From contig CALWGE010000006.1 in assembly GCA_944378225.1 (NCBI GenBank), forward strand, positions 1-64,000: DNA of 64,000 nucleotides. The letters are read 5' to 3'. This DNA comes from an uncultured Merdimonas sp. (GTDB taxonomy: Bacteria; Bacillota; Clostridia; Lachnospirales; Lachnospiraceae). The position numbers and the translations under genes are program-made. Shown piece after piece: positions 47,167 to 55,042 of the stretch. Each line of letters begins with the position of its first letter. Within the stretch, counting starts at the first letter, position 1. The notes below the pieces were generated by a model. The model saw only the letters and a list, made by a program, of their open reading frames with translations, had not been told where the DNA came from and ran no database searches.

Positions 47167-47223
47167 TTATAACAAGGCTTTTTTAAGTTCCGTAAAAGGG
47201 AATTCTTAAGATTTTCTTGAGAT
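47167..47223 (-). promoter_or_regulatory. Promoter and 11-bp-period direct repeats of the two-component operon
   Basis: TTATAA (47167-47172) and TTTACG (47191-47196, 18-base spacer) form a moderate promoter. Just upstream, TTCTTAAGAT (47203-47212) and TTCTTGAGAT (47214-47223) are direct repeats spaced 11 bases, the arrangement bound by OmpR/PhoB dimers. Confidence 0.55.
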
Positions 47224-47261
47224 AAAAGAAGTCCGCCTGCAGATTCCTTTGCAGACGGACT
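47222..47261 (-). terminator. Intrinsic terminator of degV
   Basis: A 12-bp stem (47230-47241 with 47250-47261) whose single mismatch is a G-U pair in minus-strand RNA. A U-rich tail follows. Confidence 0.85.
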
Positions 47262-47270
47262 CCGGGTAAG

Positions 47271-48155
47271 CTATTTCAGATACTCCGCGTATTTTTCCTC
47301 ACTGGCATTCATAAATACCACACCGATAATTCCCGGGCCTGTGTGCGCACCGATAGCGCATCCCACCCATGATTTAATGATACTGCGGCAGTGTGTCCGC
47401 TCCATGAGCATCTGCGACACCTTATCGCAGGTATCCGGGTCATTTCCGTGCACCACTCCTATGAGCTGCTTATCCAGATCCACACCTCGCTCACATACAA
47501 TATCCACAACCCGCTTTAAGGACTTATGACGGCCGCGATTTTTTTCAATAGCCACCAGAGCCCCTTTCTCATCGACTTCAATAATAGGTTTTATATCAAG
47601 CACTCCGCCCAGTACAGCAGAGGTTTTGCTCAGACGTCCGCCTCTGTAAAGATACTCCAGAGTCTCCACCGTAAAAATATGCTCCATATGCTCACAGAAA
47701 TACTGTGCAGCCTCAATAATCAGCTCTTTGGACGCACCATTTTCCTGCATGCGCAGACATTTATAGACTGCCAGTCCAAATCCCATGGAAGCACACTTTG
47801 TATCTATAATAGTAATATCAAAATCCGGATATTCCTCCAGAAGCTGTTCCTTTGCCAGGTTCGCGGCATTAAACGTCCCGGCAATGCCTGTGGAAAAGCA
47901 CAGATACAGTACCTCGTCCCCTGACTGGGCATAGGGTTTGAAATTCTCATAGAACATATACTGGTTGATATGATAGGTCTTGATTTCCGCTCCCTCTGCC
48001 TGAATTTTATAAAACTGCTCCGGAAAAATTGTCTTTCCGTCAAAATAATCTGTTCCGTTAATCGTTACCGGCGTAGGAATCACATGAACGTGATATTTTT
48101 CAATAATATCCTGCGGCAGATCTGAAGCGGAATCCGTGATAATTTTAAAAGCCAT
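47271..48155 (-). CDS. DegV-family fatty-acid-binding protein
   Basis: The 294-aa protein has the DegV start FKIITDSASDLP, the mid-motif FSTGIAGTFNAANLA, the YRGGRLS turn and the C-terminal GCAIGAHTGPGIIGVVF. DegV/FakB proteins bind a fatty acid and present it to the FakA kinase for phospholipid synthesis. No fakA is in the window. ATG 48155 follows GGGGAGAG; the longer frame is rejected. It is last in the methyltransferase-hslO-nadE run. Confidence 0.93.
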   Translation of the reverse strand: MAFKIITDSASDLPQDIIEKYHVHVIPTPVTINGTDYFDGKTIFPEQFYKIQAEGAEIKTYHINQYMFYENFKPYAQSGDEVLYLCFSTGIAGTFNAANLAKEQLLEEYPDFDITIIDTKCASMGFGLAVYKCLRMQENGASKELIIEAAQYFCEHMEHIFTVETLEYLYRGGRLSKTSAVLGGVLDIKPIIEVDEKGALVAIEKNRGRHKSLKRVVDIVCERGVDLDKQLIGVVHGNDPDTCDKVSQMLMERTHCRSIIKSWVGCAIGAHTGPGIIGVVFMNASEEKYAEYLK

Positions 48156-48188
48156 AATTCTCTCCCCTGTTTTCCTTTCTGTCATTTC

Positions 48189-50114
48189 TTAAAGTTTCTC
48201 AAGCTCCTTTAACCAGACAGCTGCGCTGGCGTCGCTGGGCATCCTGAGATCTCCCCTGGGCGATACTGCCACAGAACCCACCTTCGGTCCGTCCGGGAGG
48301 CAGGATCTCTTAAACTGCTGCGCGAAGAATCTGCGGTAAAACGTCTTCAGCCATTTCAGAATTGTCTCATCTTCATAGATACCTGCAAAGGCTATGCGTG
48401 CCAGGCGGTATATCTTCGACGGCGCAAAGCCAAATCGAAGTACATAATACAGATAAAAATCATGGAGCTCATAAGGCCCTACCAGATCCTCTGTCTTCTG
48501 TGCAATCATGCCGTTCTCAGGCGGCAGAAGCTCCGGACTTACCGGCGTATCCAATACATCCAGGAGTACAGACGCAAGTTCCGGATCCCCGCAGGTGTCT
48601 GCACAGTAGCGCACCAGATGGCGCACCAGCGTCTTTGGTACTCCTGCATTCACGCCGTACATGGACATATGATCGCCGTTATAGGTGGCCCAGCCAAGGG
48701 CCAGTTCCGACATATCTCCTGTACCGATTACGAGACCTCCGCACTGATTTGCCAGATCCATCAGGACCTGGGTTCTCTCCCTGGCCTGAGAATTTTCATA
48801 AGTCACGTCATGCTTTTCCGAATCATGACCGATATCGCGGAAATGGGTCGTCACCGCCTCCCGGATATCCACTTCGCGAAGAGTAGCCCCCAGCTTTTTC
48901 ACCATCTCACAGGCATTCCGGTAAGTCCTGCCTGTCGTTCCGAAGCAGGGCATGGTCACGCCAAGAATTCCTTCCCGGGACAGCCCCAGACTGTCAAAGG
49001 CGCGAACAGTTACCAGAAGTGCCAGCGTGGAGTCCAGGCCTCCCGAAATTCCCACTACCGCTGTACGGCTGTGCGTATGTTCCAGCCGTTTTTTGAGTCC
49101 CATGTACTGAATTGCAAAAATTTCCTCGCAGCGCCTCTGCCGGTCCCCGTGCGCATCCGGCACAAACGGCGCCGGATCCACAAAGCGTGAAAGCTTCGTC
49201 TCTTCTTTTTTCAGATGAAAGTCTATTTTCGTATATATCTCATCTGTTCTGGAGAAAAAGGTAGTCATTCGCCGGCGCTCGCCTGCAATTCTCTCAATAT
49301 CCAGATCAGCGTAAATCGTCTCATTCTTAAAACGAGCGGAGCGGCTTAAAATCTTCCCGTTTTCCGCAATGATATTGTGGCCTCCAAACACCAGATCCTG
49401 GGAAGACTCCCCTTCTCCGGCATTCGCATAAATATATCCGCATACAAGACGAGCAGACTGTCCTCCAATCAGCGACTCCCTGTACACATCTTTTCCCGTG
49501 GTCTCGTCACTGGCTGAACAATTCACAATCACTGTCGCGCCGGCCAGCGCATGACGGATACTGGGCGGATCCGGGACCCAGACATCCTCACAGATCTCAG
49601 CGGCTACCGCAAGTCCCGGCATTTCCTCACAGGCAAACAGAATCTTTGTCCCAAAAGGAACAGACTCCATCTTTCCATCCCCCAAATCTATCCGGACTTC
49701 ATCTGCTTCCCGGTTCCCCCGTGCAAAGTGACGAAGCTCGTAAAATTCTCCATAATTGGGCAGACAGGTTTTGGGTACCAGTCCCAGAAGTCTTCCTCCC
49801 TGAAAAGCTGCTGCTGTATTATAGAGCTTTCCGTCCTTTTCCCAGGGCAGTCCGGCAAAAATCAGAGCGTCCAGTCCTGCCGTCTCCCGAATAATCCGGA
49901 AAAGCGCCTCTTTTGCATTTTTTAAAAGAAGCTCCTGTAAAAACAGATCGCCGCAGGTATATCCTGTAATGCAGAGTTCCGGAAATACAATGATTTTTGC
50001 TCCGTTTTCCGCTGCTTCTGCCGCAAGCCGGATAATTTCATCTGCATTGGCATCCGGATCTGCCACCTGTATCTTCGGCGTGACTGCCGCCGTCCTGATA
50101 AATCCGTCTTTCAT
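48189..50114 (-). CDS. nadE: Glutamine-dependent NAD+ synthase
   Basis: This 641-aa enzyme completes NAD synthesis from nicotinate adenine dinucleotide. The N-terminal nitrilase-type glutaminase domain has its catalytic Glu in FPELCITGY, Lys near TCLPNYGEFYE and Cys in VNCSASDE. The C-terminal synthase has the P-loop GISGGLDSTLAL and the GTGDMSELALGW motif. The two-domain length is standard for ammonia channelling. GAGAGGAAACG precedes the ATG. It follows hslO by 20 bases. Confidence 0.96.
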   Translation of the reverse strand: MKDGFIRTAAVTPKIQVADPDANADEIIRLAAEAAENGAKIIVFPELCITGYTCGDLFLQELLLKNAKEALFRIIRETAGLDALIFAGLPWEKDGKLYNTAAAFQGGRLLGLVPKTCLPNYGEFYELRHFARGNREADEVRIDLGDGKMESVPFGTKILFACEEMPGLAVAAEICEDVWVPDPPSIRHALAGATVIVNCSASDETTGKDVYRESLIGGQSARLVCGYIYANAGEGESSQDLVFGGHNIIAENGKILSRSARFKNETIYADLDIERIAGERRRMTTFFSRTDEIYTKIDFHLKKEETKLSRFVDPAPFVPDAHGDRQRRCEEIFAIQYMGLKKRLEHTHSRTAVVGISGGLDSTLALLVTVRAFDSLGLSREGILGVTMPCFGTTGRTYRNACEMVKKLGATLREVDIREAVTTHFRDIGHDSEKHDVTYENSQARERTQVLMDLANQCGGLVIGTGDMSELALGWATYNGDHMSMYGVNAGVPKTLVRHLVRYCADTCGDPELASVLLDVLDTPVSPELLPPENGMIAQKTEDLVGPYELHDFYLYYVLRFGFAPSKIYRLARIAFAGIYEDETILKWLKTFYRRFFAQQFKRSCLPDGPKVGSVAVSPRGDLRMPSDASAAVWLKELEKL

Positions 50115-50134
50115 ATCGTTTCCTCTCCCCGATC

Positions 50135-51016
50135 CTAACGCTTTGCCATCGTCAGGATTCGTTTCAAATCTTCCACATCAAATGTATATGCCCGTTCACA
50201 GAACTGACATTTCACTTCAATGGGTTTGTTCTCCTGAATCATATCCCGGATTTCTTTGCTTCCGATGCTCACCACGGCTTTTTCCACCCGCTCTCTGCTG
50301 CAGTTGCAGTAATAGGAAGCAGGAAGAGTATCCGTTATCTCCAGACCGAAATCTCCCAGCAGCTTCTCCAGCAGCTCCTCCGGTGTCAGTCCCTGATCGA
50401 GCAGGGCTGTTACAGAACTCATACCGGAAAGTTTCCGTTCCAGTTCATCAATGACTTTTTCATCTGTAAACGGCATCAGCTGTATGATAAAGCCTCCCGC
50501 CTGACGAATCGTATTGTCACGGTTCAGAAGCACTCCCAGTCCTACCGATGAGGGTACCTGTTCAGATGTGGCAAAATAGTACGTAAGATCCTCCGCGATT
50601 TCGCCTGTCTGAAGCTCAGTCTGCCCCACATAAGGCTCCTTCAGACCCAGATCCTTAATTACGCGCAGCATGCCGTTTCCCACTGCCCCGGCCACATCCA
50701 GTTTCCCTTTTGCATTTGCCGGAATCAGTACTGCCGGTTCATTCACATAGCCCTTTACTCTGGCTTTGGAATCCGCCGTCACCGTAATCCCGCCAATCGG
50801 TCCGTCTCCTTTAATCTGCAGCGTAAGAAGGTCGTTATCCCCCTTCATCATGGCGCCCATCATGGCGCCTGCGCTTAAAAGACGACCCAGCGCCGCTGTC
50901 GCTGCCGGGCTCGTATTATGGATGGAACGGGCTCTTTCCACCAGTTCCGCTGAAGTGACAGCAAAAGCCCGGATCTGGTGATCTGCTGCCGTTGCTCTTA
51001 CAATATAGTCTGACAT
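50135..51016 (-). CDS. hslO: Redox-regulated chaperone Hsp33
   Basis: The 293-aa holdase becomes active on oxidative unfolding. The C-terminal zinc switch is intact: CNC near residue 236 and CQFC near residue 269. The N-terminal core shows the conserved GDGPIGGITVTAD and GxVNEPAV. It lies between the methyltransferase and nadE genes in the same orientation with short gaps. Confidence 0.96.
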   Translation of the reverse strand: MSDYIVRATAADHQIRAFAVTSAELVERARSIHNTSPAATAALGRLLSAGAMMGAMMKGDNDLLTLQIKGDGPIGGITVTADSKARVKGYVNEPAVLIPANAKGKLDVAGAVGNGMLRVIKDLGLKEPYVGQTELQTGEIAEDLTYYFATSEQVPSSVGLGVLLNRDNTIRQAGGFIIQLMPFTDEKVIDELERKLSGMSSVTALLDQGLTPEELLEKLLGDFGLEITDTLPASYYCNCSRERVEKAVVSIGSKEIRDMIQENKPIEVKCQFCERAYTFDVEDLKRILTMAKR

Positions 51017-51026
51017 AATTGCTCCT

Positions 51027-51782
51027 TTATTCCTGTTTTTCGGCCATAGCCATCACAAATATTCTTTCTGTCTCCGTGCGGAGAGCTTCTCCCGTCTCTG
51101 CGTCCAGGAGCTTCTCTACCCGGAACCCTGCCTCTTCCAGCAGCCCTGTCACCGTCATGATGTCATAGGCTTTCTGAAAATGTGTTTCCTCGTAGCGGCT
51201 GTATCGCCCATCTTCCTCCCGGATATAAAGAGTCAGATCGTATTCATTTATCCTTTCCTCTGAATCGTAGTAATTCTCCCAGATAAAACTTCCTTCTTCC
51301 CGGTTCTCTGCAATCACGTTTTCTGCAAGTACCTTCTCATATTTATAGGGCGTATTCATATCAAAAAGAAAGATTCCATCCGGATCAAGATAATTATGCG
51401 CCAGTTCAAAGACTCTGCGCAAATCCTGTTCCTCTATGATATAATTCAGAGAATCACAGGCGCTGACAATAGCCCTCACTGTACCGTACAGTTCAAACTC
51501 TCTCATATCCTGCAGAAGATACAGGATGTCATGACCTGACTTTCTCTTCTTCTCATCCGCCAGCTCCAGCATTTCTTCTGAAGCGTCCACACCAATCATA
51601 TCATAACCGGCTTCCGCCAGAAGCTCCGTCATGCTGCCGGTGCCGCAGCCAAGATCAAGAACCAGCCCCTCTTCGATCCCGCATGTTCTCAGTTCTTCCA
51701 CAATCCGATCTGCCCATTCCCTGTAGGGAACCTCGTCCATAAACAGATCATAAACTTCCGCAAACCCCGTATAGGCGTCCAT
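51027..51782 (-). CDS. Class I SAM-dependent methyltransferase
   Basis: The 251-aa protein has the Rossmann SAM-binding motif VLDLGCGTGSMTELLAEAGYDMIGVDASEEML (motif I and the acidic end of beta-2) and a later SACDSLNYI. The substrate is not identifiable; small-molecule methylation is likely. ATG 51782 is preferred over 51788 because AGAGGA lies seven bases before it. First gene of the hslO-nadE-degV run. Confidence 0.85.
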   Translation of the reverse strand: MDAYTGFAEVYDLFMDEVPYREWADRIVEELRTCGIEEGLVLDLGCGTGSMTELLAEAGYDMIGVDASEEMLELADEKKRKSGHDILYLLQDMREFELYGTVRAIVSACDSLNYIIEEQDLRRVFELAHNYLDPDGIFLFDMNTPYKYEKVLAENVIAENREEGSFIWENYYDSEERINEYDLTLYIREEDGRYSRYEETHFQKAYDIMTVTGLLEEAGFRVEKLLDAETGEALRTETERIFVMAMAEKQE

Positions 51783-51874
51783 CTGCATTTCCTCTTACTT
51801 GTGCATTTCGATTTCACCCGGAACAGGAAACAGATACTTTCACCACCGTCTCTTCCGCCCCGAAGGCTTACCTC

Positions 51875-51903
51875 ATCATAGCAAATTTCCTGTGAAAATA
51901 CAA
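51875..51903 (-). promoter_or_regulatory. Promoter of the methyltransferase operon, abutting the crh terminator
   Basis: TTGTAT (51898-51903), 17 bases, TATGAT (51875-51880). The -35 begins on the base next to the crh terminator stem. Confidence 0.6.
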
Positions 51904-51931
51904 GGACTGCCGCTTGCATTTGCGGCAGTCC
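51904..51931 (-). terminator. Intrinsic terminator of the murB-rapZ-whiA-crh run
   Basis: A perfect 10-bp stem (51904-51913 with 51922-51931), 8-base loop, then a U-rich stretch on the minus strand. Confidence 0.88.
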
Positions 51932-51942
51932 CGACTGGCTTT

Positions 51943-52197
51943 TTATTTACTGCTTAAGAACTTCTCTATATTCGCAAGAGCCTCTTCCTCGTCCTCACCA
52001 TTAGCGGAGACTGTTACGGTCTCGCCGGCGTAAAGGCCGAGGGTCATCATTCCCATAATGCTCTTGGCATTTACTTTCTTATTATCGCTTTCCACATAGA
52101 TTTCACTGCCGTACTGACTTGCAACCTGTACCAACAGGGCCACAGGTCTGGCCTCCAACCCATCCGGAATTTGAATCGTGATTTCCTGCTTAATCAT
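51943..52197 (-). CDS. crh: Crh-like HPr paralog lacking the catalytic histidine
   Basis: The 84-aa protein has the HPr fold. Position 15, the His that carries the PTS phosphate in HPr (GLHARP), is Glu here (GLEARP). Ser46, target of HPr kinase, is kept in NAKSIMGMM. Bacillus Crh likewise lacks His15 (it has Gln) and works only through Ser46-P and CcpA. Location agrees: crh follows whiA in Bacillus and does so here, overlapping it by four bases. It therefore cannot act in PTS transfer and is probably a regulatory protein. AAGGAGGAG precedes the ATG. Confidence 0.88.
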   Translation of the reverse strand: MIKQEITIQIPDGLEARPVALLVQVASQYGSEIYVESDNKKVNAKSIMGMMTLGLYAGETVTVSANGEDEEEALANIEKFLSSK

Positions 52198-53093
52198 AAT
52201 ATACTCTCCTCCTTGTGATCCCTTAACTCTTCTGCAATAAAACTCAGCTTCCTGAGTCTGTGATTCACTCCTGACTTGCCTACCGGCGGAGTAAGCAGCT
52301 GTCCCAGCTCCTTCAGAGACATTCCCGGCTGTTCCAGGCGCAGTCTTGCAATCTCAGCCAGATTCTCCGGAAGCTGTTCAAACCCCACAGTTTTCTGAAT
52401 ATACTGGATATCCTCAATCTGCTTCACCGCTGCAGAAACGGTTTTATTCAGGTTCGCAGTCTCACAGTTCACCTGCCGGTTCACAGAATTCCGCATTTCT
52501 TTGAGAATACGGACATTTTCAAATTTCATCAGTCCCACATGGGCTTCCATCACGTTCAGAATATCCGCTATCTGCGCGCCTTCCTTCACATAGAGAATGT
52601 AATTGTTTTTCCGAATCGTTACTTTTGCATCGACTCCGAAACTTTCCAGCATCCCGGACAACTGCGCTGCCTGAGACTCCTCCGGACATACAATCTCAAA
52701 ATGATAGCCCTTCTCCGGATCACTGACGGATCCGGACATCAGAAACGCTCCGCGGATATAGGCACGTCTGCAGCACGGATTCTGAATCAGCACATGGCTG
52801 ACAGCAGTCATATCCGTATAAGAATCAATCTCAAAAGTCCTGTTTCCACGGGGATTTCTATTCTGACGAACCGACACGTTCATGTCTATATTAAAGGTTT
52901 TTTTCATCAATGTAAAGTATTTTCTTGCAACCGCCAGATTTTCCGTGTGCATCCTCACACTTCCTGTTCCGTCTTCTTCTGTCTCCACATGGCTGCAGAA
53001 ATTTAAAATAGCGGAAATTTCAGCAAGACGGCAATGTCTGGCGGCGGGGAGCTGATAAGACAGCTCCTGCTTGATTTCACTGGAAAAGGACAT
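52194..53093 (-). CDS. whiA: DNA-binding protein WhiA
   Basis: The 299-aa protein has the N-terminal LAGLIDADG-like fold (two repeats; RRAYIRGAFLMSGSVSDPEKGYHFE) and a C-terminal helix-turn-helix (ARLRLEQPGMSLKELGQLL; KSGVNHRLRKL). WhiA influences sporulation in actinomycetes, and division and chromosome segregation in Bacillus. Length is normal. It sits between rapZ (20 bases upstream) and crh (4-base overlap). Confidence 0.97.
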   Translation of the reverse strand: MSFSSEIKQELSYQLPAARHCRLAEISAILNFCSHVETEEDGTGSVRMHTENLAVARKYFTLMKKTFNIDMNVSVRQNRNPRGNRTFEIDSYTDMTAVSHVLIQNPCCRRAYIRGAFLMSGSVSDPEKGYHFEIVCPEESQAAQLSGMLESFGVDAKVTIRKNNYILYVKEGAQIADILNVMEAHVGLMKFENVRILKEMRNSVNRQVNCETANLNKTVSAAVKQIEDIQYIQKTVGFEQLPENLAEIARLRLEQPGMSLKELGQLLTPPVGKSGVNHRLRKLSFIAEELRDHKEESIL

Positions 53094-53113
53094 CTGTCAC
53101 CTCATAGCCTTTC

Positions 53114-53992
53114 TCAATGGGATTTTACAATGGCATCCTTCTCTATATCTCTGTGCTCTATCCGGACTGCATAATCAGAATTTTCCTGAATCCGATCATA
53201 GAGCTTGTTTGCCAGCGTCACAGAACGATGCTTTCCGCCTGTACAGCCTATGGAAATCACCAGCTGGTTTTTCCCTTCCAGCACATAATTGGGAATCAGG
53301 AACTGAATCATATCAATCAGCTTGTCCAGAAAGCGATGCGATACCTCAAATCCCATTACAAAGTCCTGAACCTCTTTATCATTTCCGGAGAGGCCTTTGA
53401 GTTCTTCATAATAATAAGGATTGGGAAGGAATCTGACGTCAAACACCAGATCCGAATCATTCGGAATTCCATATTTAAACCCGAATGACAGTACAGTAAT
53501 CACCAGGCTCTTAAAATCTTTATTCTGAACAAAGATTTTGTCCAGCTCCTGCTTAAGCTCTCTGGCCAGAAGACTGCTGGTATCGATAATGTAATCTGCC
53601 TGTTTTTTCAGAAATGACAGTTTCCTTCTCTCTTCAGCAATTCCTTCGATAATGCGTCCGTCCTGCGCCAGGGGATGGTTCCTTCGCGTTTCCTTATATC
53701 GCTTTACCAGCACCTCATCCGAAGCATCCAGAAACAGAATCTCATACTTATTTCCCGCTGCTGTCAGCTTTTCCAGAGCAGCCGTCAGTTCCTCCAGCGT
53801 CCGACCGCTGCGAATATCCAGACCGAGAGCTACCTTGGAGAATTCACTGGCCCCCGAATAGACAAGTTCCGCAAATTTCCCAATGAGGGAAATCGGAAGA
53901 TTATCGACACAAAAATACCCTGCATCTTCCAGAATCCGAAGCGAAGTTCCTCTTCCCGCTCCGGAAATTCCAGTCACAATCACAAATCTCAT
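53114..53992 (-). CDS. rapZ: RapZ/YvcJ-family nucleotide-binding protein with altered Walker A
   Basis: The 292-aa protein is RapZ-like: EDAGYFCVDNLP near the start, LDIRSGRTLEE, and the C-terminal SIGCTGGKHRSV. The P-loop usually reads GxSGAGKS; here it is GISGAGRGT (residues 8-16), with Lys changed to Arg and the next Ser to Gly. Nucleotide binding may be weakened. In Bacillus YvcJ is a GTP/ATPase linked to competence, and in E. coli RapZ controls GlmS through RNA decay. It follows murB by 14 bases. The yvcK gene normally found between rapZ and whiA is absent. Confidence 0.93.
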   Translation of the reverse strand: MRFVIVTGISGAGRGTSLRILEDAGYFCVDNLPISLIGKFAELVYSGASEFSKVALGLDIRSGRTLEELTAALEKLTAAGNKYEILFLDASDEVLVKRYKETRRNHPLAQDGRIIEGIAEERRKLSFLKKQADYIIDTSSLLARELKQELDKIFVQNKDFKSLVITVLSFGFKYGIPNDSDLVFDVRFLPNPYYYEELKGLSGNDKEVQDFVMGFEVSHRFLDKLIDMIQFLIPNYVLEGKNQLVISIGCTGGKHRSVTLANKLYDRIQENSDYAVRIEHRDIEKDAIVKSH

Positions 53993-54006
53993 TCGTACAC
54001 TCCCTC

Positions 54007-54927
54007 TCAGAATCCCAGAGTCTTTATCTCCATCTCCAGTTTTACGCCAAACTGTTCCCGGACCTCTTTCTGCACGTGGGCAATCAGATCCATCACATCC
54101 TGTGCAGTAGCGTCGCCTGTATTAATCACGAAACCACAGTGCTTTTCCGACACCTGCGCGCCGCCCACACGGTATCCGCGCAGACCTGAATCCATAATCA
54201 GCTTACCCGCAAAATATCCTTCCGGTCTTTTGAAAGTACTTCCCGCACTGGGGTAATCCAGGGGCTGCTTTGTGGTCCGCGCCTCCTTCAGTTCCTGCAT
54301 CCGGGCCTCTATCTCAGCTGCATTTCCTTCCCGGAGTTCCAGCAGAGCGCTCAGCACCACATAGCCTTCCCGGGCAATGATGCTGGTACGATACCCAAGC
54401 TCCAGTTCTTCCCGGCTAAGCCGAAGAAGAGTTCCATCCTGCTTCATGACGAGAGCTTCCCGGATCACATCCTTCATCTCTCCGCCATAGGCCCCGGCAT
54501 TCATCACCAGCGCTCCTCCTATCGTACCCGGAATACCGGAAGCAAATTCAAGTCCTGTAAGTCCTGCCTTTGCAGCCAGATGAGCCGCTTTCACCAGCAG
54601 TACTCCGGCTTCCAGTTCCATCAGGCAGCCCTCAATCCGCACTGCTTCCAGATTGTGAAACAGCTGAATCACTACGCCATCATAGCCTGCATCACTGACC
54701 AGGGTATTGCTGCCATTTCCCAAAATATACCACGGCGTCTCCGCCTCTTCACATGCCCGAACCGTACGGGAAAGCTGTTCAGCCGACCCGGGCTGGCAGA
54801 AAAAACGGGCCGGGCCGCCAATACGGAATGTGGTGTGCTTTTTCATAGGCTCATCGCACAGCACATATTCAGCGCCGTTTATCTCACATAAGGTTCTGTA
54901 AAGCATATCGTTTTTTGTATTCTGCAT
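54007..54927 (-). CDS. murB: UDP-N-acetylenolpyruvoylglucosamine reductase
   Basis: This 306-aa flavoenzyme makes UDP-N-acetylmuramic acid for peptidoglycan. FAD-binding signature features are present (FRIGGPARFF; YILGNGSNTLV; GIPGTIGGALVMNAGAYG), and the catalytic region YPSAGSTFKRP and the Glu in VSEKHCGF are intact. Size and motifs fit the type II MurB of Firmicutes. It heads the murB-rapZ-whiA-crh run and has its own promoter that overlaps the end of uvrA. Confidence 0.96.
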   Translation of the reverse strand: MQNTKNDMLYRTLCEINGAEYVLCDEPMKKHTTFRIGGPARFFCQPGSAEQLSRTVRACEEAETPWYILGNGSNTLVSDAGYDGVVIQLFHNLEAVRIEGCLMELEAGVLLVKAAHLAAKAGLTGLEFASGIPGTIGGALVMNAGAYGGEMKDVIREALVMKQDGTLLRLSREELELGYRTSIIAREGYVVLSALLELREGNAAEIEARMQELKEARTTKQPLDYPSAGSTFKRPEGYFAGKLIMDSGLRGYRVGGAQVSEKHCGFVINTGDATAQDVMDLIAHVQKEVREQFGVKLEMEIKTLGF

Positions 54928-55013
54928 CGTATACCGCCGTTTCCGTTTCTTTATTGTTCATCGTTTCCGGCACGCAGCATCTCTTCTTTTTCTGACGCAC
55001 CGGGTTACGATAC

Positions 55014-55042
55014 ATTATATGCAAAATCCGTGATTTACACAA
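55014..55042 (-). promoter_or_regulatory. murB promoter overlapping the uvrA stop
   Basis: TTGTGT (55037-55042), 17 bases, TATAAT (55014-55019). The -35 includes the first base of the uvrA stop codon; there is no terminator between the genes. Confidence 0.65.
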
